NCBI GenBank assembly: GCA_002189035.1
Contig: NEEC01000014.1
Coordinates: 1,862,501-1,926,500 of the forward strand
Length of the DNA: 64,000 nt
Source of the DNA: Utricularia gibba
Taxonomy: Eukaryota > Streptophyta > Magnoliopsida > Lamiales > Lentibulariaceae
Reading direction: 5' to 3'
The notes beneath the pieces were generated by a model that made no database searches, was not told the origin of the DNA, and saw only the letters and a program-made list of their open reading frames with translations. Positions 22,348-35,331 of the stretch are shown piece after piece. The position numbers were made by a program, and so were the translations under genes. Positions within the stretch are counted from its first letter, which is position 1, and every line of letters starts with the position of its first letter.

Positions 22348-24450
22348 ATGGTTTCTTTGAAAAGTGGGGTTCTTTTGAAGCTGCTCGAAGCAATGAAAAT
22401 GGAGGACTGTGATACCCAGGACGATCCTGAAAAGGCAGTCATGTTGCAAATCAGAAGCATAATCCCTGTTCTTGAAGAAGGTGATTTATGGCCTAACCGG
22501 GGGTTTTTCCTCAAGGTTTCAGATTTATCTCATGCGATATATGTTTCATTGTCCGAAGAAGAGAATGAGATGATTCTTGGAAACAAATTGAAACTGGGGC
22601 AGTTCATATATGTCCAGAAACTGGAAAATTCTGATCCTGTTCCGTTGCTGAGAGGAATTACGCTGCTTCCATGGCGGAGCCCATGCGAAGGTATGCCTGA
22701 AGATATTGCGTCTCCAGTCACATTCCTCAACTTTCTTGAATCAAGCGATGTTGGTTCAATGATAGAAAAAGGTGTCATCTGCGAGGAAAAGATCACCAAA
22801 ACTAAGAACGCCGAGGATTTTGATCCCTTTTACAGAATAAGCGAGAAACCTAAAGCTAGAGCGGAAGATTTTGAGAAATGCACTTCTGTTAATGATCCAG
22901 ATTGCTTTGGTAACGATAGTGATGCTGATAGTGTGATTTCCTCTGCTTCTTCTTCTCGTACTTTGAGGAGGAGGAGCTGGAACGAATCAGATCTTTATGG
23001 GGTGAAGCAAATTTTTGATTCCTCTGTCGCTAAGAGGAAGATCAAGCTGCCTCCTCGAAGTCGCAGTGCAAATGTAAGTTGCTGCCCCTGTATCTCAAGA
23101 TATGTGCATGAAATTCACGTAGATGTCTTTTATGGTGTCGACAGGTTTCGCCTGTTCGTTCCTCGAGGTACGAGAGTTCAGATGACAATTCGAGTACTTC
23201 ATCGAGAAGAAAATCAAACTTTTCTACGAAGAGACCTATCAGCAACTCTACAAAAGGAGTGGCTAAGAAGGGATTCAAGGCCCGATCTCAGAGTTTGTTA
23301 AACGAAAGTAAACGAGTAGGCACAGGAATATCATGGAATTCCTTGCCTCCAGATATAGCCATGCTTGGCAAGGTAGCTGTTTTGCTCCTTGGTCTGTTTC
23401 TGAGATTTCATTTTTTTTTAAGCAGAACAACGTCTTTGTGTTCTGTAAGAATATGTTTCTTAATGTGAATGATTTGATCTGCTCTTACATGAAGGATGTG
23501 GTGAGGCAGAAAGAAATCGCTCTTCTTGCTGCCGCCCAAGCTCTGCAGGAAGCCTGTGTTTCTGAGAGATTACTCAACTCCTTGAGGTAAGGAAACCGGC
23601 AGTGTGTTCACACTGCATGTGCTTGGTTTTGTCTCGATTCATACACGTAAGAGAAGACAAATTGAAGCTCAGATACGCCCTTTCTTGTGCCTGTAGCAAG
23701 TTTTCGCAGTTTTCATTGGTTGAGTTCGACGGTCTTCAGCTAAATGTGGACAAGTTCTTTGAACTTGAAGAGGAATTGGCTCGCAGTCGGTTGATAATGC
23801 GGTCATTGACAAATATAAGCCCTTCGGAGACAAGCCCTGGTAGCTCCATCAAAGAAACACTGAGCATTGCTGTTGAAAGGAAGAGAGCTACTATGGCATG
23901 GTTAAGATCTGCTGTGGCTGTTGATCTCTCACTCTCTTCAGCACCATCTCCCCGGAATCGTATGGATGATTCAACGAAGAAAACCAGCACTCAGCCTCGA
24001 ACCAGATGCATCTTAGAAACGGACAGGATCAGCACTAGCAGCGTAGACACTCCTCCCTATATGCATTCTGATAAAGAAGAGCAGGTTGGTTGGAGTAGGG
24101 GTTGCTCTCTACCTGCAGCAGCCAGCTTGGCTACCTCCTTGCAAGAAGAATCGAGAAAAGTACTGCTGATTAATGTCGAAAAATTCGTAGACGAAGTGGA
24201 GAGAAGAAGCTCTGGGATAGAGTTGGATGGAGAGATGGCTGCAACAATGCATAAAGTGAAAATGGCGAGTGATTTGCTTGACATGATTGTGAACAGACAT
24301 GGGAACGACACTTGTACCAAAGAAGGTGGCTTGGATGAACCTGAGGCCGAGCTTTACGGAAGAGTGAGGAACAAGATTTACAGGATCTTGCTGAAACACG
24401 TTGAAAGGACAACCATGGAATTTCATCGTCTCAAGATCCCATGCAGATAA
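22348..24450 (+). CDS. DUF936 family protein
   Basis: Four exons (22348-23073, 23145-23372, 23495-23586, 23697-24450) encode 599 residues in one frame. The N-terminal DUF936 block is clear: SLKSGVLLKLLEAM, then DLWPNRGFFLKVSDLSHAIY, VSLSEEENEMILGNKLKLGQ and FIYVQKLENSDPVPLLRGI, an OB-fold-like region shared by plant members. The middle (about residues 190-330) is Ser/Arg-rich and low complexity. Next comes a conserved segment SWNSLPPDIAMLGK / DVVRQKEIALLAAAQALQEA, and the C-terminal third is largely helical, including KVLLINVEKFVDEVE. Members are plant-specific and of unclear molecular function. Splice phases are consistent throughout. Confidence 0.9.
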
Positions 24451-24906
24451 GAAAGTAGTTACCATATTGATAGCTCAGTGACTGCAGCTCAAGGTTCCTG
24501 CAAGAAGGTGAAAACATCAAGATTTCTGTAAGAAGTTGAACAGTCACACCCTGTCTATCTCCTGCCCCTACTGCCAAAGAGCCAGGCAAGCTGTTTACTT
24601 GCTGGCACAATTGCAAGAAATCGGCTTCCAATATAATGGGCCGTTTATTTTGCTGTTAACCAAACTCAACGGTAATTGAACAAGGGGTGACTGTGACTGT
24701 TGTATCCAAAGAAAAAGGAAATAATGTGTTTTGAAGTCTCCCCTGTACTCCGACACTCGGTCTTCTTCGTGCTTGACTTCACGATAGGCTATACCACTGT
24801 AGGACGACTTTAAAAGACCCCTTCAGATCTAATTATTGTCACCCAGAAAATATTTGCACGAAAGTGCAGCTTCCTTGCTTTCAGGATTGTTGTCGAGCTT
24901 CCTGAA
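24451..24906. other. Spacer between the DUF936 and vacuolar sorting receptor genes
   Basis: Holds the 3' UTR of the DUF936 gene and the promoter and leader of the receptor gene. No further gene or clear motif is seen. Confidence 0.5.
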
Positions 24907-27785
24907 ATGGGTTTTGGTAGACGATCAAAAGAGATATTTTGTTTAGTGTTAATTGTTGCGCAGGTTGCGTTTTGTAGGTTTGTGGTGGAGAAGAACAGTT
25001 TGAGGGTAGTATCGCCGGAGAGTATCAAGGGAATTCACGACAGTGCTATCGGGAACTTCGGGATTCCCCAATATGGGGGAAGTATGGCTGGAACTGTCAC
25101 TTACCCAAAACAAAATATGAAAGGTTGCAAGAGCTTTGACGATTATGGGATTTCCTTTAAGCCAAGCGCGGGAGCTTTGCCTACCTTTGTGCTCCTTGAT
25201 CGTGGAGGTATGTAATAATCCCTAATTTTATTTCAGTGCCAAACTTGTGGGCGGCTTTGAATCTCGAGTTATAGGCTGATTTACATCTTGTTTTCTTTAG
25301 GTCAGGTGTTCCCATTTTAGATCCTTTGCTTTTGAATGTTAGTTTACCTTCCTGGCAAATCTTTGTGCTTCTGATGTATGTTTCTGTTAGCTTGTTCTTT
25401 ATCATAGAGATTTTTTCCTTGGGTTGTGGAATTTGCAATGACTTGTATTGCAGATTGCTTTTTTGCAATGAAGGTTTGGAATGCCCAAAATGCCAACGCT
25501 GCAGCAGTTCTGGTGGCTGACAATCTTGATGAAGCGCTGATAACGATGGATACCCCTGGGGAAGATGGATCATCTGCAGTATACATTTCCAATATCACTA
25601 TACCATCCGCACTGGTCTCAAAGAGTTTTGGTGAAAAGTTAAAGAAAGCAATAAGCGACGGTGAGATGGTAAATGTCAATCTTGATTGGAGAGAATCCGT
25701 GCCTCATCCAGATGCTCGAGTGGAATATGAATTGTGGAGTAACAGCAATGATGAATGTGGTGCCAAGTGTGATATGATAATGGAATTCATGAAGGATTTC
25801 AGGGGCGCAGCCCAAGTTCTCGAAAAAGGCGGCTACACTCAGTTTACACCTCATTATATAACTTGGTATTGTCCACAAGCATTCACGATGAGCAGACAAT
25901 GCAAGTCTCAGTGTCTCAACAATGGACGATACTGCGCTCCAGACCCCGAACAGGATTTTGAATCTGGCTATAATGGTAAAGACGTTGTCCTGGAGAACTT
26001 GAGACAGCTTTGTGTTTTCAGAGTGGCAAACGAGACAAAAAAGCCATGGATTTGGTGGGACTATGTCACAGATTTCCACATTAGATGCCCAATGAAGGAG
26101 AAGAAGTATAACAAGGAGTGTGCTGATGGTGTAATCCGATCTTTAGGTAGTAATTACCCACTATTTATGAATCTGCATGTGCTTTTCCTCATTTCCTTTT
26201 TCTTGCTGGTGGTATAGGCCTTGATCACGGAAAAATCGAAAAGTGTATGGGCGACCCTGATGCTGATGCAGAAAATCCTGTCCTAAAGGAAGAACAGGAT
26301 TCTCAAGTTAGTATACTGAATGCCCTCGATCCATTATTAAATGTTATTTGAAAATTGATTGATGGGGTAAAAGCGATGTAGATTGGGAAGGGATCACGTG
26401 GTGATGTAACCATTTTACCAACTCTGATCGTGAACAACCGTCAGTATCGAGGTCTGTACGAGACCTTCATTTGGTGTTCGAAGTTATCTAGCATCCATCT
26501 CTAGCTTCCTTGTTCTTCTTCTCTTAGGAAAATTGGAGAAAGGTGCTGTTTTGAAGGCTCTTTGTGCTGGTTTCGAGGAGACTACAGACCCATCAGCTTG
26601 CTTGAGTGGTGGTATGTTAAGCTTCCTGTGTGTCCATTCTAAGCGATGCACTTGGAACTGACCATGTTCGCATCCAGATGTTGAAACAAATGAGTGCTTG
26701 GACAACAATGGCGGCTGCTGGCAGGACAAAACAATGAATATTACTGCTTGCAAGGTCAATTCATGATACCTACTCTCATGTCCGAGAATATCTTTTCATG
26801 GTCCCTTCACCTGCTATCTCAGGACACCTTCCGAGGGAGAGTCTGCGAATGCCCCACCGTTAATGGTGTTCAGTTCAAGGGAGATGGCTACAGCTCGTGT
26901 GTCGGTACATACTTTCTAGGAGCAAGCAGTTCACTTCCTTTTTCACGCAAGTCACGTACCTCCTGTGTTATGATTGCAGCAAGTGGCCCTGGACGATGTA
27001 GAATAAGTGAGGGAGGATGCTGGCACAAAAGCAGAAATGGGATCGCATTCTCTGCTTGTGTGGTTAGTTCACCAGATAAAGCTTCTTTTTTTTTTTTTCT
27101 GGAGATAAACAAAAAAAAAAAGAAATGTTGATCCTTGGACTGACAGGATAGTGAAAATGAGCAATGCACTTGCCCGCCAGGATTCAAGGGTGATGGTGTC
27201 AAAAGCTGTGAAGGTGAACAATCGTCTGCTTCCCTTAATCCCCAGTTTCTTCCACTGTAAAACGTAGCCCTGATTTCCCCAAACTCGACAGATATTGATG
27301 AATGCAAGGAGAGGACAGCCTGCCAATGCTCCCAATGCAGCTGCAGGAACACATGGGGAAGCTACGAATGCAGCTGCGGCAGCGATCTCTTATACATCAG
27401 AGACCAAGATGCCTGCATAAGTGCGTCGTTCACTTAGCCGCCCCTTCTGTTCATCAATATCTACCAGAACAGGCTTCTAACTCTTCATCTCCAATCCTTT
27501 GTTGAAGGCAAAGGGGATGCCGGAGCCAGGCCAGCGTGGGTCATGGTTCTGATCGTTCTTCTGGTACTGGGCGTGGTGGCCGGCGGGGGATACCTCGTGT
27601 ACAAGCACAGGATAAGGGTAAGCAGAATCCTCCCTGGTGCTCTTCGTTGCAAATCCCCTTCATTGACGATTTTCCGGTGTGTTCAGACGTACATGGACTC
27701 TGAGATCAGGGCGATCATGGCTCAGTACATGCCTCTGGACAGTCAAACAGAAGTGCCCAACCACGTAGACGAGGCCCGCGCCTGA
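24907..27785 (+). CDS. Vacuolar sorting receptor (VSR/BP-80 family)
   Basis: Type I membrane receptor that carries proteins with vacuolar signals from the Golgi/TGN to prevacuoles. Twelve exons: 24907-25207, 25454-26146, 26218-26306, 26382-26451, 26528-26611, 26678-26754, 26823-26904, 26980-27062, 27147-27213, 27292-27420, 27508-27617, 27687-27785; 627 residues, the family's usual size. A signal peptide (about 1-23) precedes the PA domain (about 50-170, with [20 protein letters not shown]). The central region has [12 protein letters not shown]-like and [18 protein letters not shown] blocks. Cys-rich EGF-like repeats follow ([16 protein letters not shown]; calcium-binding type [13 protein letters not shown]). 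One membrane helix lies at about 567-589, and the cytosolic tail carries the AP-binding YMPL motif at 609-612. All splice junctions are GT-AG. Confidence 0.95.
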
Positions 27786-28955
27786 ACTCCACACAGCACC
27801 GCCATCGGAGCTCCGGTCACCCCGTAGGTTACTACAGAATGAGATACATCACAAGGTCTATTTTGTATTACAGAATGAGTTTTTTAGGCACACACACAGT
27901 AACACGCACGCTTGGACATGGTTTTAGTTTTAGACAATTTATAACTAAAATTTATTTTGTTATGGTGGATGCGTTGCCTGGCGGGCGAAGAAAAGGATGG
28001 AATGGGGGTTGTGGCAAAGCATTAGGACACGACACGAACCGTTAGGCACCACGTGGGAGCACAAAAGGTAGAGTTACGTGTTGGAAGAGAGGCCACTGGC
28101 CAGGCTTGAAACTTGGGAAAAAGCATGAACACAGTCGGGCACGAGAAACATACGTCAACCGGAAACCCCGATGCCTTCCCCTTTGGCTGGCACATCCACT
28201 TCATGCTTTCTGTCAACAACATTCACCGTCAACCCACAAAGAGAATAACGCGCAAGCTAAAGAACCAGCTGCTCTGCATTGCCGTCGACGCCTCGCCGCC
28301 GGCAACGACGCCGACGACCACACACACACACTCTTCTGTGTCTTTGCAGTTCTCTGCGCTGCGCATGCAGCTCCAAATACGGCAAGATGGTGGACGCATA
28401 GAAATGTATTAAACCAGATGAATAACTTCTTACACACCGGGAAAGAACCCCTTGTTTAAAACTTGAGACACGTGCGCGCCTCCCCAACGTGACATGACAG
28501 CATTAATATTAATTGAGTTCAGACAAACATTATGGCATCTTTTTCATGTTGTTAAAAGTTTATGTTTTATTTTTCAGATGCGAACACGTGATTTTATTCC
28601 ATGTATTGGTGTAGATTGAGTCCCTGGGTTGTGAATGGGGAGGCGGTTCGGTCACGTGATGGGTTGGTTCGGTCAGGCTCACGCATCACGGGTTTACGTG
28701 TCGAGTAAGAACCTTCCCACGCGTTTCCAGAACCCTGAATTGGGGCTACCCCTCGCTGAAGTTTCCCGAGCTTTATCTCTTAATACGTAATTAGTGACTA
28801 ATTAAACACGCCTGGACTGGGCTTAGACTTACACAACTTCTCCACCGCCATTTCCCACGCAACCGACTCTCAATTCGCGTGGGTGCGCCTCTTCTATATA
28901 TAGGCTACCACTCCTTCTCGCCTACTCTCTCACTCGAAATACGCGTTTCTTCTTC
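27786..28955. promoter_or_regulatory. Spacer and ACGT-rich promoter of the ZAT10-type gene
   Basis: After the receptor 3' UTR, the interval has four CACGTG hexamers: 28050-28055 (inside CCACGTGG), 28469-28474, 28585-28590 and 28653-28658. There is also an ABRE-like ACGTGTC at 28696-28702 and an ACGCGTTT near 28719. Such G-box/ABRE clusters are known from stress-responsive promoters. The function is inferred; only the motifs are seen. Confidence 0.5.
28895..28903 (+). promoter_or_regulatory. TATA box of the ZAT10-type gene
   Basis: TATATATAG lies about 52 bp before the ATG at 28956. Confidence 0.6.
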
Positions 28956-29588
28956 ATGGCTCTCGACGCGCTCAATTCAACCGCCCTGCCGACGAGTACC
29001 AAGATCACCCGCCGCCTGGAGGACATAGGAGCTTGGACTGAATCCGATAGATCCAAGCGGCATAGAGGAGGAGGAGGGGGAGGAGTCTGCGATTCTTCGA
29101 TGACGGAGGAGGAGTATCTCGCCTTCTGTCTCATCATGCTCGCTCGCGGCGGAGGCGGTGCGGATGCGGTTTATTCGTCTGCAACACCCTCAGCGCCGGT
29201 GGACGGGGGTGGTTACAAGTGCACCGTCTGCGATAAGGCCTTTTCTTCGTACCAAGCACTCGGCGGGCACAAAGCCAGCCACCGATCCAGGCCTCCAGTT
29301 GCGTCGTCGCCTAGTGGCGAATCAACCGCCGTCAACGATTCTTCCAATCCGATAGGAAGAATCCACGAGTGCTCCGTGTGCGGGAAGTCTTTCCCCACCG
29401 GCCAAGCCCTCGGCGGCCACAAGCGTAAGCACTACGAAGGCGTGATTGGCGGCGCGAAAAGCCGAACGAGTTCGTCAACCGGAAACCAGCCTTCTGTCCC
29501 TAGAAGCTTCGATTTGAATAGGCCAGCGTCGCCGGACCCCCAGGGCGAGGAGGCAGCCGAGAGCGGCGACACACTGCCGAAACCCTAG
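28956..29588 (+). CDS. C2H2 zinc-finger repressor, ZAT10/STZ type (C1-2i)
   Basis: Intronless, 210 residues, as is usual for this group. Order: an L-box [16 protein letters not shown] (51-66), zinc finger 1 (87-109, C-x2-C...H-x3-H with [13 protein letters not shown]), zinc finger 2 (137-159, with [13 protein letters not shown]), and an EAR-type repression motif FDLNRP (185-190). Both fingers have the plant QALGGH core, spaced as in the two-fingered Q-type family. A basic patch near 30-37 (ESDRSKRHR) may be the nuclear signal. Family members repress target genes in abiotic-stress and jasmonate responses; the upstream CACGTG/ABRE motifs agree with stress control. Three poly-Gly runs make the protein slightly low complexity. 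The ATG is the first after the TATA box. Confidence 0.93.
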   Translation: MALDALNSTALPTSTKITRRLEDIGAWTESDRSKRHRGGGGGGVCDSSMTEEEYLAFCLIMLARGGGGADAVYSSATPSAPVDGGGYKCTVCDKAFSSYQALGGHKASHRSRPPVASSPSGESTAVNDSSNPIGRIHECSVCGKSFPTGQALGGHKRKHYEGVIGGAKSRTSSSTGNQPSVPRSFDLNRPASPDPQGEEAAESGDTLPKP

Positions 29589-32500
29589 CCTGCGAAATTC
29601 GTGTATTTGAATCCATTGTTGTGTGTAGCATTGCACAGATACATACAAGCCATTCATTCTTTCATTCATCCCAATTCCCTCTCTCATGTGATGTGCGTAC
29701 GTTCAGAAGAAATTGGGTGGGGGAGGGTACAACCAGCGGATGCAGCTCAGCTTCGTGAATTGTACGTCCGTTGGGAAGAAACTGGGAAGGAAGAAAGCGA
29801 ATGGGGGAGGGATTCTGTTCCTGCGGGGGCGTGGGTGGACTGCTACTGCTTCCCCACCCGCCAAGTAACCAACTTCCTCTAGAATATTCCAGTCCTAGTC
29901 TTTGATTAAAGGAATGCGTGGCGTGCTCCACACCGCTTTGTATATAATTCGATATATACATATATGCATACGTAATATTATTAAAATACGTAGATTTGTG
30001 TTTCATAGATATCTAATTTTTCATATCAGTAATAAGTCGTTTCGTATTAGTATTTTTAAATATAATATAATTAGGTATATACATATATTTAATTATATAT
30101 AATGTTTGATATCCGATAATATAAATATAAATATATGCATGGTATAAATATAATTTATCCCCTTTCCATTTGTGTATATTTTACACATATTTAAAAAATA
30201 AGTATGAAAATATTATAATTATATAAAATTGATATACATATGTTTATTAATTAAACATTGATTTATTTATAAAAGTAAGTATACTTTTTTTTATATTATA
30301 CCATCAAACACTTTTTAAGTATCACTATTTACTAAGAATATAATTAATAACATAAAGTAATTCTTTTTATTGAATCCACACTATGCCTTTTTGGAAATAT
30401 GGGCTGGACTATGAGATAGCTAATGTGGATGAAAATGCGAGAATATGGGCCTCTCGAGGCGGCCCAAGTCCACATGAATGGGCCTGCGATCACGCCAAGA
30501 GTAAGCGAGCGGCGTAGCCGGGAAGTTGGGATTGGGGATCCGATCTGCCCTGAGCTGAATCCTGATCCCATCCCATGATGGGAACGATCGTAGGCTGCTG
30601 CCTGCAATCGTAGCCTTTTCAATTAAATGACCCTGCAATTCGCCCTACTCCTTAAATGCACCGCCTCCGCCTCGGACACCACAACCTGCCGGAGATCCGA
30701 CGGGTTCCCAACCAGAACACGCGCTCCCCCTATTCAGTATAGGGTTAGGCTTCAATTTACATCAAATATGACTAATTTGAAAAAATATTTAAAGACAATT
30801 TTTTATTATGTATGTAATAAAAAGTTATATATATAATACTTAGAAGAAAAAAATATTCATATGTGTCCATCAATAATGGCATTCACGATTCCAAACTAGT
30901 CAACCAAACATACAGTATAGTTTCACACTTTACTTTTTTACCAATTATAATTACATTATATACACAAAATATCTATTTCTGGACCAAAAAAAACACGTCT
31001 CTCGTTTTGTTTTTTAAAAAAAGAAAATAGAAAACATCGCGGAGTTACACGTCGGCAGCGTCGTACGTATGACAAGTGCTAATAAAAATATTTGTTGATA
31101 TTACGTGACCCAATGATGTGGACCCCATTAATATACATACAATAAAACCTTATATTATATTTTCCTAATGGTAAGTAATTCTTTGCTTTGTGGTCGGCAG
31201 GTTCGATTGCATGTTAATTTGCACATTTTTTTTGTTAAAAAAAATCTATTTTTTAAAACGAGTGGTGGGGTTTGTGGAATAATTAATATTAATTGCAGAT
31301 TGGGGCTTTTACTCTCTCCAAATTAAACTTTGATGGATGGGTGGACACGGGACTCGTCATTGGTGCGTACTCTTAAATACTGGTATTAATATTATAATGA
31401 AGCACGAGAAATGTGGTATTTTTAAAAAGGAATAAATATTATTTTGAGAATAGTTTTCAAGCACGTTTTTTATGTGATTCAAAGTCATCTAGTTTCATTT
31501 GTTTTTGCATAAAACAGGCAGGCGTATGAAGGAAGAGTAAGCTGAGAAAGAGTTTTATTTTGTGGGTGGGATGCCTTAACTTTCGTTGATTTCTACGACA
31601 TTGCTGGGGTTTAGACAGACAGAGGACACAGGGAGCAAGAAAGCTGAGTATGAGTGTGGTTTGGGGTGTCACCTCTGGGGATCAAGCTTCTTGTCTTGAT
31701 CCACGACGACGAGCAAAACAAATGTTGTCTAGTACGGCTTCCTTGTTGCTTGTCTCTACTTTCTCAACGAATTCTCCAACACAGGTCCCAGAGTCACTGG
31801 AAAAGGAGATGCCGCTGCAGACACGGTATGACGCTTGCTGCTGCTTGTTATGGTTAAAGGAAGAAAGAAGAGATTTTTATGGGGCTTTCACCTTTTATCT
31901 CTGACTCATTTGCATGCGACCTTTGCTTTATTCTCTGTCTTTGTATTCTCTATCAGATCACTGTTATGAGAGTAAAGTAAAATTCAACAGTAAAAAACAT
32001 TTCTTTTTCTTGGGTTTTCTGGATTTGCTTATGCAAATAGCAGCGGCTGCGGTCTGTACTGCTTCTTTGTGGGTATAGGTTTTTGTTTGTGGGGTGCTTC
32101 GCAATTTGTGGCGACATTTTTTTTGTATTTTTTTTCTTACGTAAACGCACATGGCGGTGGCTCGTTTCTCAGTTGTTTGATCGGCGATTTCACACTGCCG
32201 TTGGTTTTTGAAGCTCCGTCTTGTGTACTTTATTCTGGCATTGTAGTTTCTGTAACAGTAACCTAAAGATATTCTCTTTTATTTCTACAGTCCAATGCCT
32301 TAGAACCTGAAGATCCCAAGTGCTCTTGGTTCTCTCTTGTTGCTGTAGACAGATCTTTCAGGAATCAGGAAACCCAGGACCCCATTTCTTCTCTGGTTTT
32401 CTTCCCACACAACACAAGCATGCTTTGCCTTCATTTTCTGGAAGCTGTTTTGTAGCGCGCTGTATCCCATCTGTCTCCTTAGCTTTCAAAGAAAATCGCG

Positions 32501-32772
32501 TTCTGCCTTAATTGCTGCGGGGGTTCCGTTCTTTTCCTCCGACCCACGTCGAGAACCCTCTGTTTTCCAGTAAAAATCGCCCATACTGAGAAAGAAATCT
32601 GGTCCCCACAACTATAAAGTGCAGCGTTTTGAAGTTGCCATCTTCATGCTTTTTCTTGATTTGAACCCGCGTTGTGTTGCTGGGAATGTTTGAAAAGCTG
32701 TCCGCTTGTTTTGCTGCAAAGCACAGAGTCGAAGCCCTAGAGGAGTGCGGGGTTTTCTGAAAAAATATCAGG
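29589..32772. other. Long AT-rich spacer and leader of the NPH3 gene
   Basis: No protein-coding gene is supported. From 29900 to 30340 and 30760 to 31470 it is very AT-rich. A GC-richer island at 30400-30730 contains GGGCC/GGCCC motifs and short frames without recognisable domains; it could be a remnant exon or a non-coding transcript. From about 31600 to 32772 the composition becomes leader-like (pyrimidine tracts, possible 5' UTR introns) and probably belongs to the NPH3 gene transcript. Confidence 0.45.
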
Positions 32773-34883
32773 ATGAAGTTCATGAAGCTTGGCTCCAAAC
32801 CTGACTCATTTCATACAGATGGAAATAACACAAGGTCAGATCTTTATTCCCAGATACAGTTACATGCCATAAAGGTTATAACTTTGTCGTGTGGACTGAA
32901 ACTCCCACGTCTTTGCAGATACGTGGCTAGTGATTTGGCAACAGACTTGGTAGTTCGAGTTGGTAATGTGAAGTTTTATCTTCACAAGGTGATTTTGATG
33001 ACCTAATCTGGTTCCCATTGAAATATACAGATGTGTTGGTTTGTAAACTCATGTGGCGTCTTCTCTTGTAATGCTTGTGGTGCAGTTTCCACTTCTTTCG
33101 AAAAGCTCTCGCCTTCAGATGTTGGTTTCTTCAGCGAACCAAGGGATTGGAGATGAGATCCGCATAGATGAGATCCCTGGTGGTCCGAGCACCTTTGAGT
33201 TATGCGCCAAGTTCTGTTATGGAATGGTCTTCACCCTCGATGTTTACAACGTCGTAGCTGTTCGGTGTGCAGCGGAGTACCTGGAAATGCATGAAGCATT
33301 GGAGAAAGGAAATCTTGTCTACAAAATTGATGTATTCCTCAACTACAGCATTTTCAGAAGTTGGAAGGAGTCCATCATCCTTCTTCAGACGACCAGAGCT
33401 TTTTTGCCATTGTTGGAGGGACTGAAATTGGTCAGTAACTGCATTGATGCCATTGCATCCAAGGCATCGACAGATATTTCAATGGTGGATTGGTCATATA
33501 CATATAACAGAAAGAAGGCTTCCGAGGAAGGCGGTGGTGATCCCGGATGGAATGGTGTTAGGAAGCGCTCAATACCGAAGGATTGGTGGGTTGAAGATCT
33601 GTGTGATCTTGAAATAGATTTGTACACCCGCGTCATCGTCACAATCAAGAGCAGGGGGAGCATATCCAATGAGCTTCTTGGGAAGGCTTTGAAAGCTTAT
33701 GCTTACCGGAGATTCCCGGCCTCCGGCAAGAATGCCATCCCAAGGAATGAAGTCGTCAAGTTGCGGGTTGTTTTGGAAACAATCACCCGGCTGTTGCCTG
33801 CTGAAAAGGGAACTGTCTCTTGTAGCTTTTTGCTGAAGATTCTTAAAGTGTCCATATTGGTGGAGTCTGGTGAATCCCTGAAAGCGGAGCTGGTGAAGCG
33901 AATTGGGCGGCAGCTGGAGGAGTGCAATGCCGATGATCTCCTCATCTCTTCATCTGAAGGTGATGGAACAATGTACAACGTGCATCTTGTTCAGGAGATG
34001 CTACATGAATTCATGACGCAGGATTGTTACCGAGAGAATTCAAAGGGCGACAATGGTGAGATACAAGAAATCAGCATTTCAAATCCAGGGATCCTGTCCG
34101 AAGCCTCAAAGCTGATGGTAGCTAAGCTTATTGATGGTTACCTGACTGAGATCGCAAAGGATCCTCACCTTCCCATTTCGTCGTTCATCTCTGTTGCAGA
34201 GATGGTTTCCTCTGTGCCCCGGCCAGCACACGATGGCCTCTACCGTGCCATTGATACTTATCTCAAGGTAGCACCTTTGATATGGTAAACAGTAATCTCC
34301 CTTTTGTCAGTTACCTTGAGACCTGTTTTCCCGGCAGGAGCATCCATGGATCAGCAAGAGCGAAAGGAAAAGAATATGCAGGCTCATGGACTGCAACAAA
34401 CTATCAGCCAAGGCGTGCGTGCACGCTGTCCAGAATGAGCGCCTCCCTCTTCGGATAGTCGTGCAAGTCCTCTTCTTCGAGCAGGTTCGTGCAGCTGCAT
34501 CATCAGGAGGCACAACACCTGATCTCCCCAAAGCCATCAAGGATCTCAACCGTGGGTCATGCGGCAGCTCACTCGTAGGAGCCACTAATGCAGATGAGGA
34601 CTGGGATGCTGTGGCATCGGCGGAGGAGCTCCGAGCTCTAAGAAGTGAGCTGACTGCCTTGAACGTCTCTAAACATGGATCCACCGGTGGGGAATGCCGC
34701 AACGGGAATCCTGATTCTGGCCCTATCAGCAAGGCTAGAGGACTGATCATGTCCAGGAGGATCTTGTCCAGGATATGGAGCAGCAAGGGTGGGCAACAGA
34801 CCGAGAATACTGGTTCTGATTCATCAGGGAGCATTGAAGCCAAATCCACACCAGTCCGACGAGGGAGGCACTCAGTTTCTTAG
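32773..34883 (+). CDS. BTB/POZ-NPH3 domain protein (NRL family, close to the At5g67385 type)
   Basis: Probable CUL3-E3 substrate adaptor of the NPH3/RPT2-like family, acting at or near the plasma membrane. Four exons (32773-32834, 32919-32988, 33086-34267, 34338-34883) give 619 residues. The BTB domain starts at about residue 25 ([20 protein letters not shown]) and continues through [20 protein letters not shown]. The NPH3 domain covers roughly residues 200-480: [37 protein letters not shown]-type block [32 protein letters not shown]. It ends with [20 protein letters not shown] and [20 protein letters not shown] Leu-rich helical segment ([18 protein letters not shown]) may form a coiled coil. 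The C-terminus is Ser/Arg-rich. No frame problems. Confidence 0.94.
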
Positions 34884-35331
34884 GATCAGCTTATCCAATG
34901 TTTTCTCTTTGTCTTTGCTTTTGAACAAGAATGTAGTCCGGTCTAGAAAGGAAGGTTCTTGTAATGACATTGCCATTCGAGTTTAGCTGTCAGTTTGCCC
35001 GTCTCCACTTTCCAGAAGATCCATTTTGATAATCTCATGCATCAACTTCATGATTCTTGGAGGGCAAAAACAGATAAAATGTTGCAGGAAAAATTGAGCT
35101 GAATGAACGAAAAGTGTTGAATACTGATTTCACTATTTTTTTCTCAACTTAAAACACTGAATAGTTATAGCTCAGAAGCAAACACAGAGTTCCAGTTTCT
35201 ACGTTTGATGTTTATAAATGAAAGGGCGGATTCTGGGAAACTATCGCCCCAGACAACGGTGAATTATAAATTTTTTTATATGCATAATGCAGCAATCTTC
35301 CAAGCATGCTTTTCTGCTTCCCCTGCTGCAC
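34884..35331. other. Convergent 3' ends of the NPH3 and LRR genes
   Basis: The two genes converge here, so the 448 bp hold both 3' UTRs. No further gene is seen. Confidence 0.5.
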
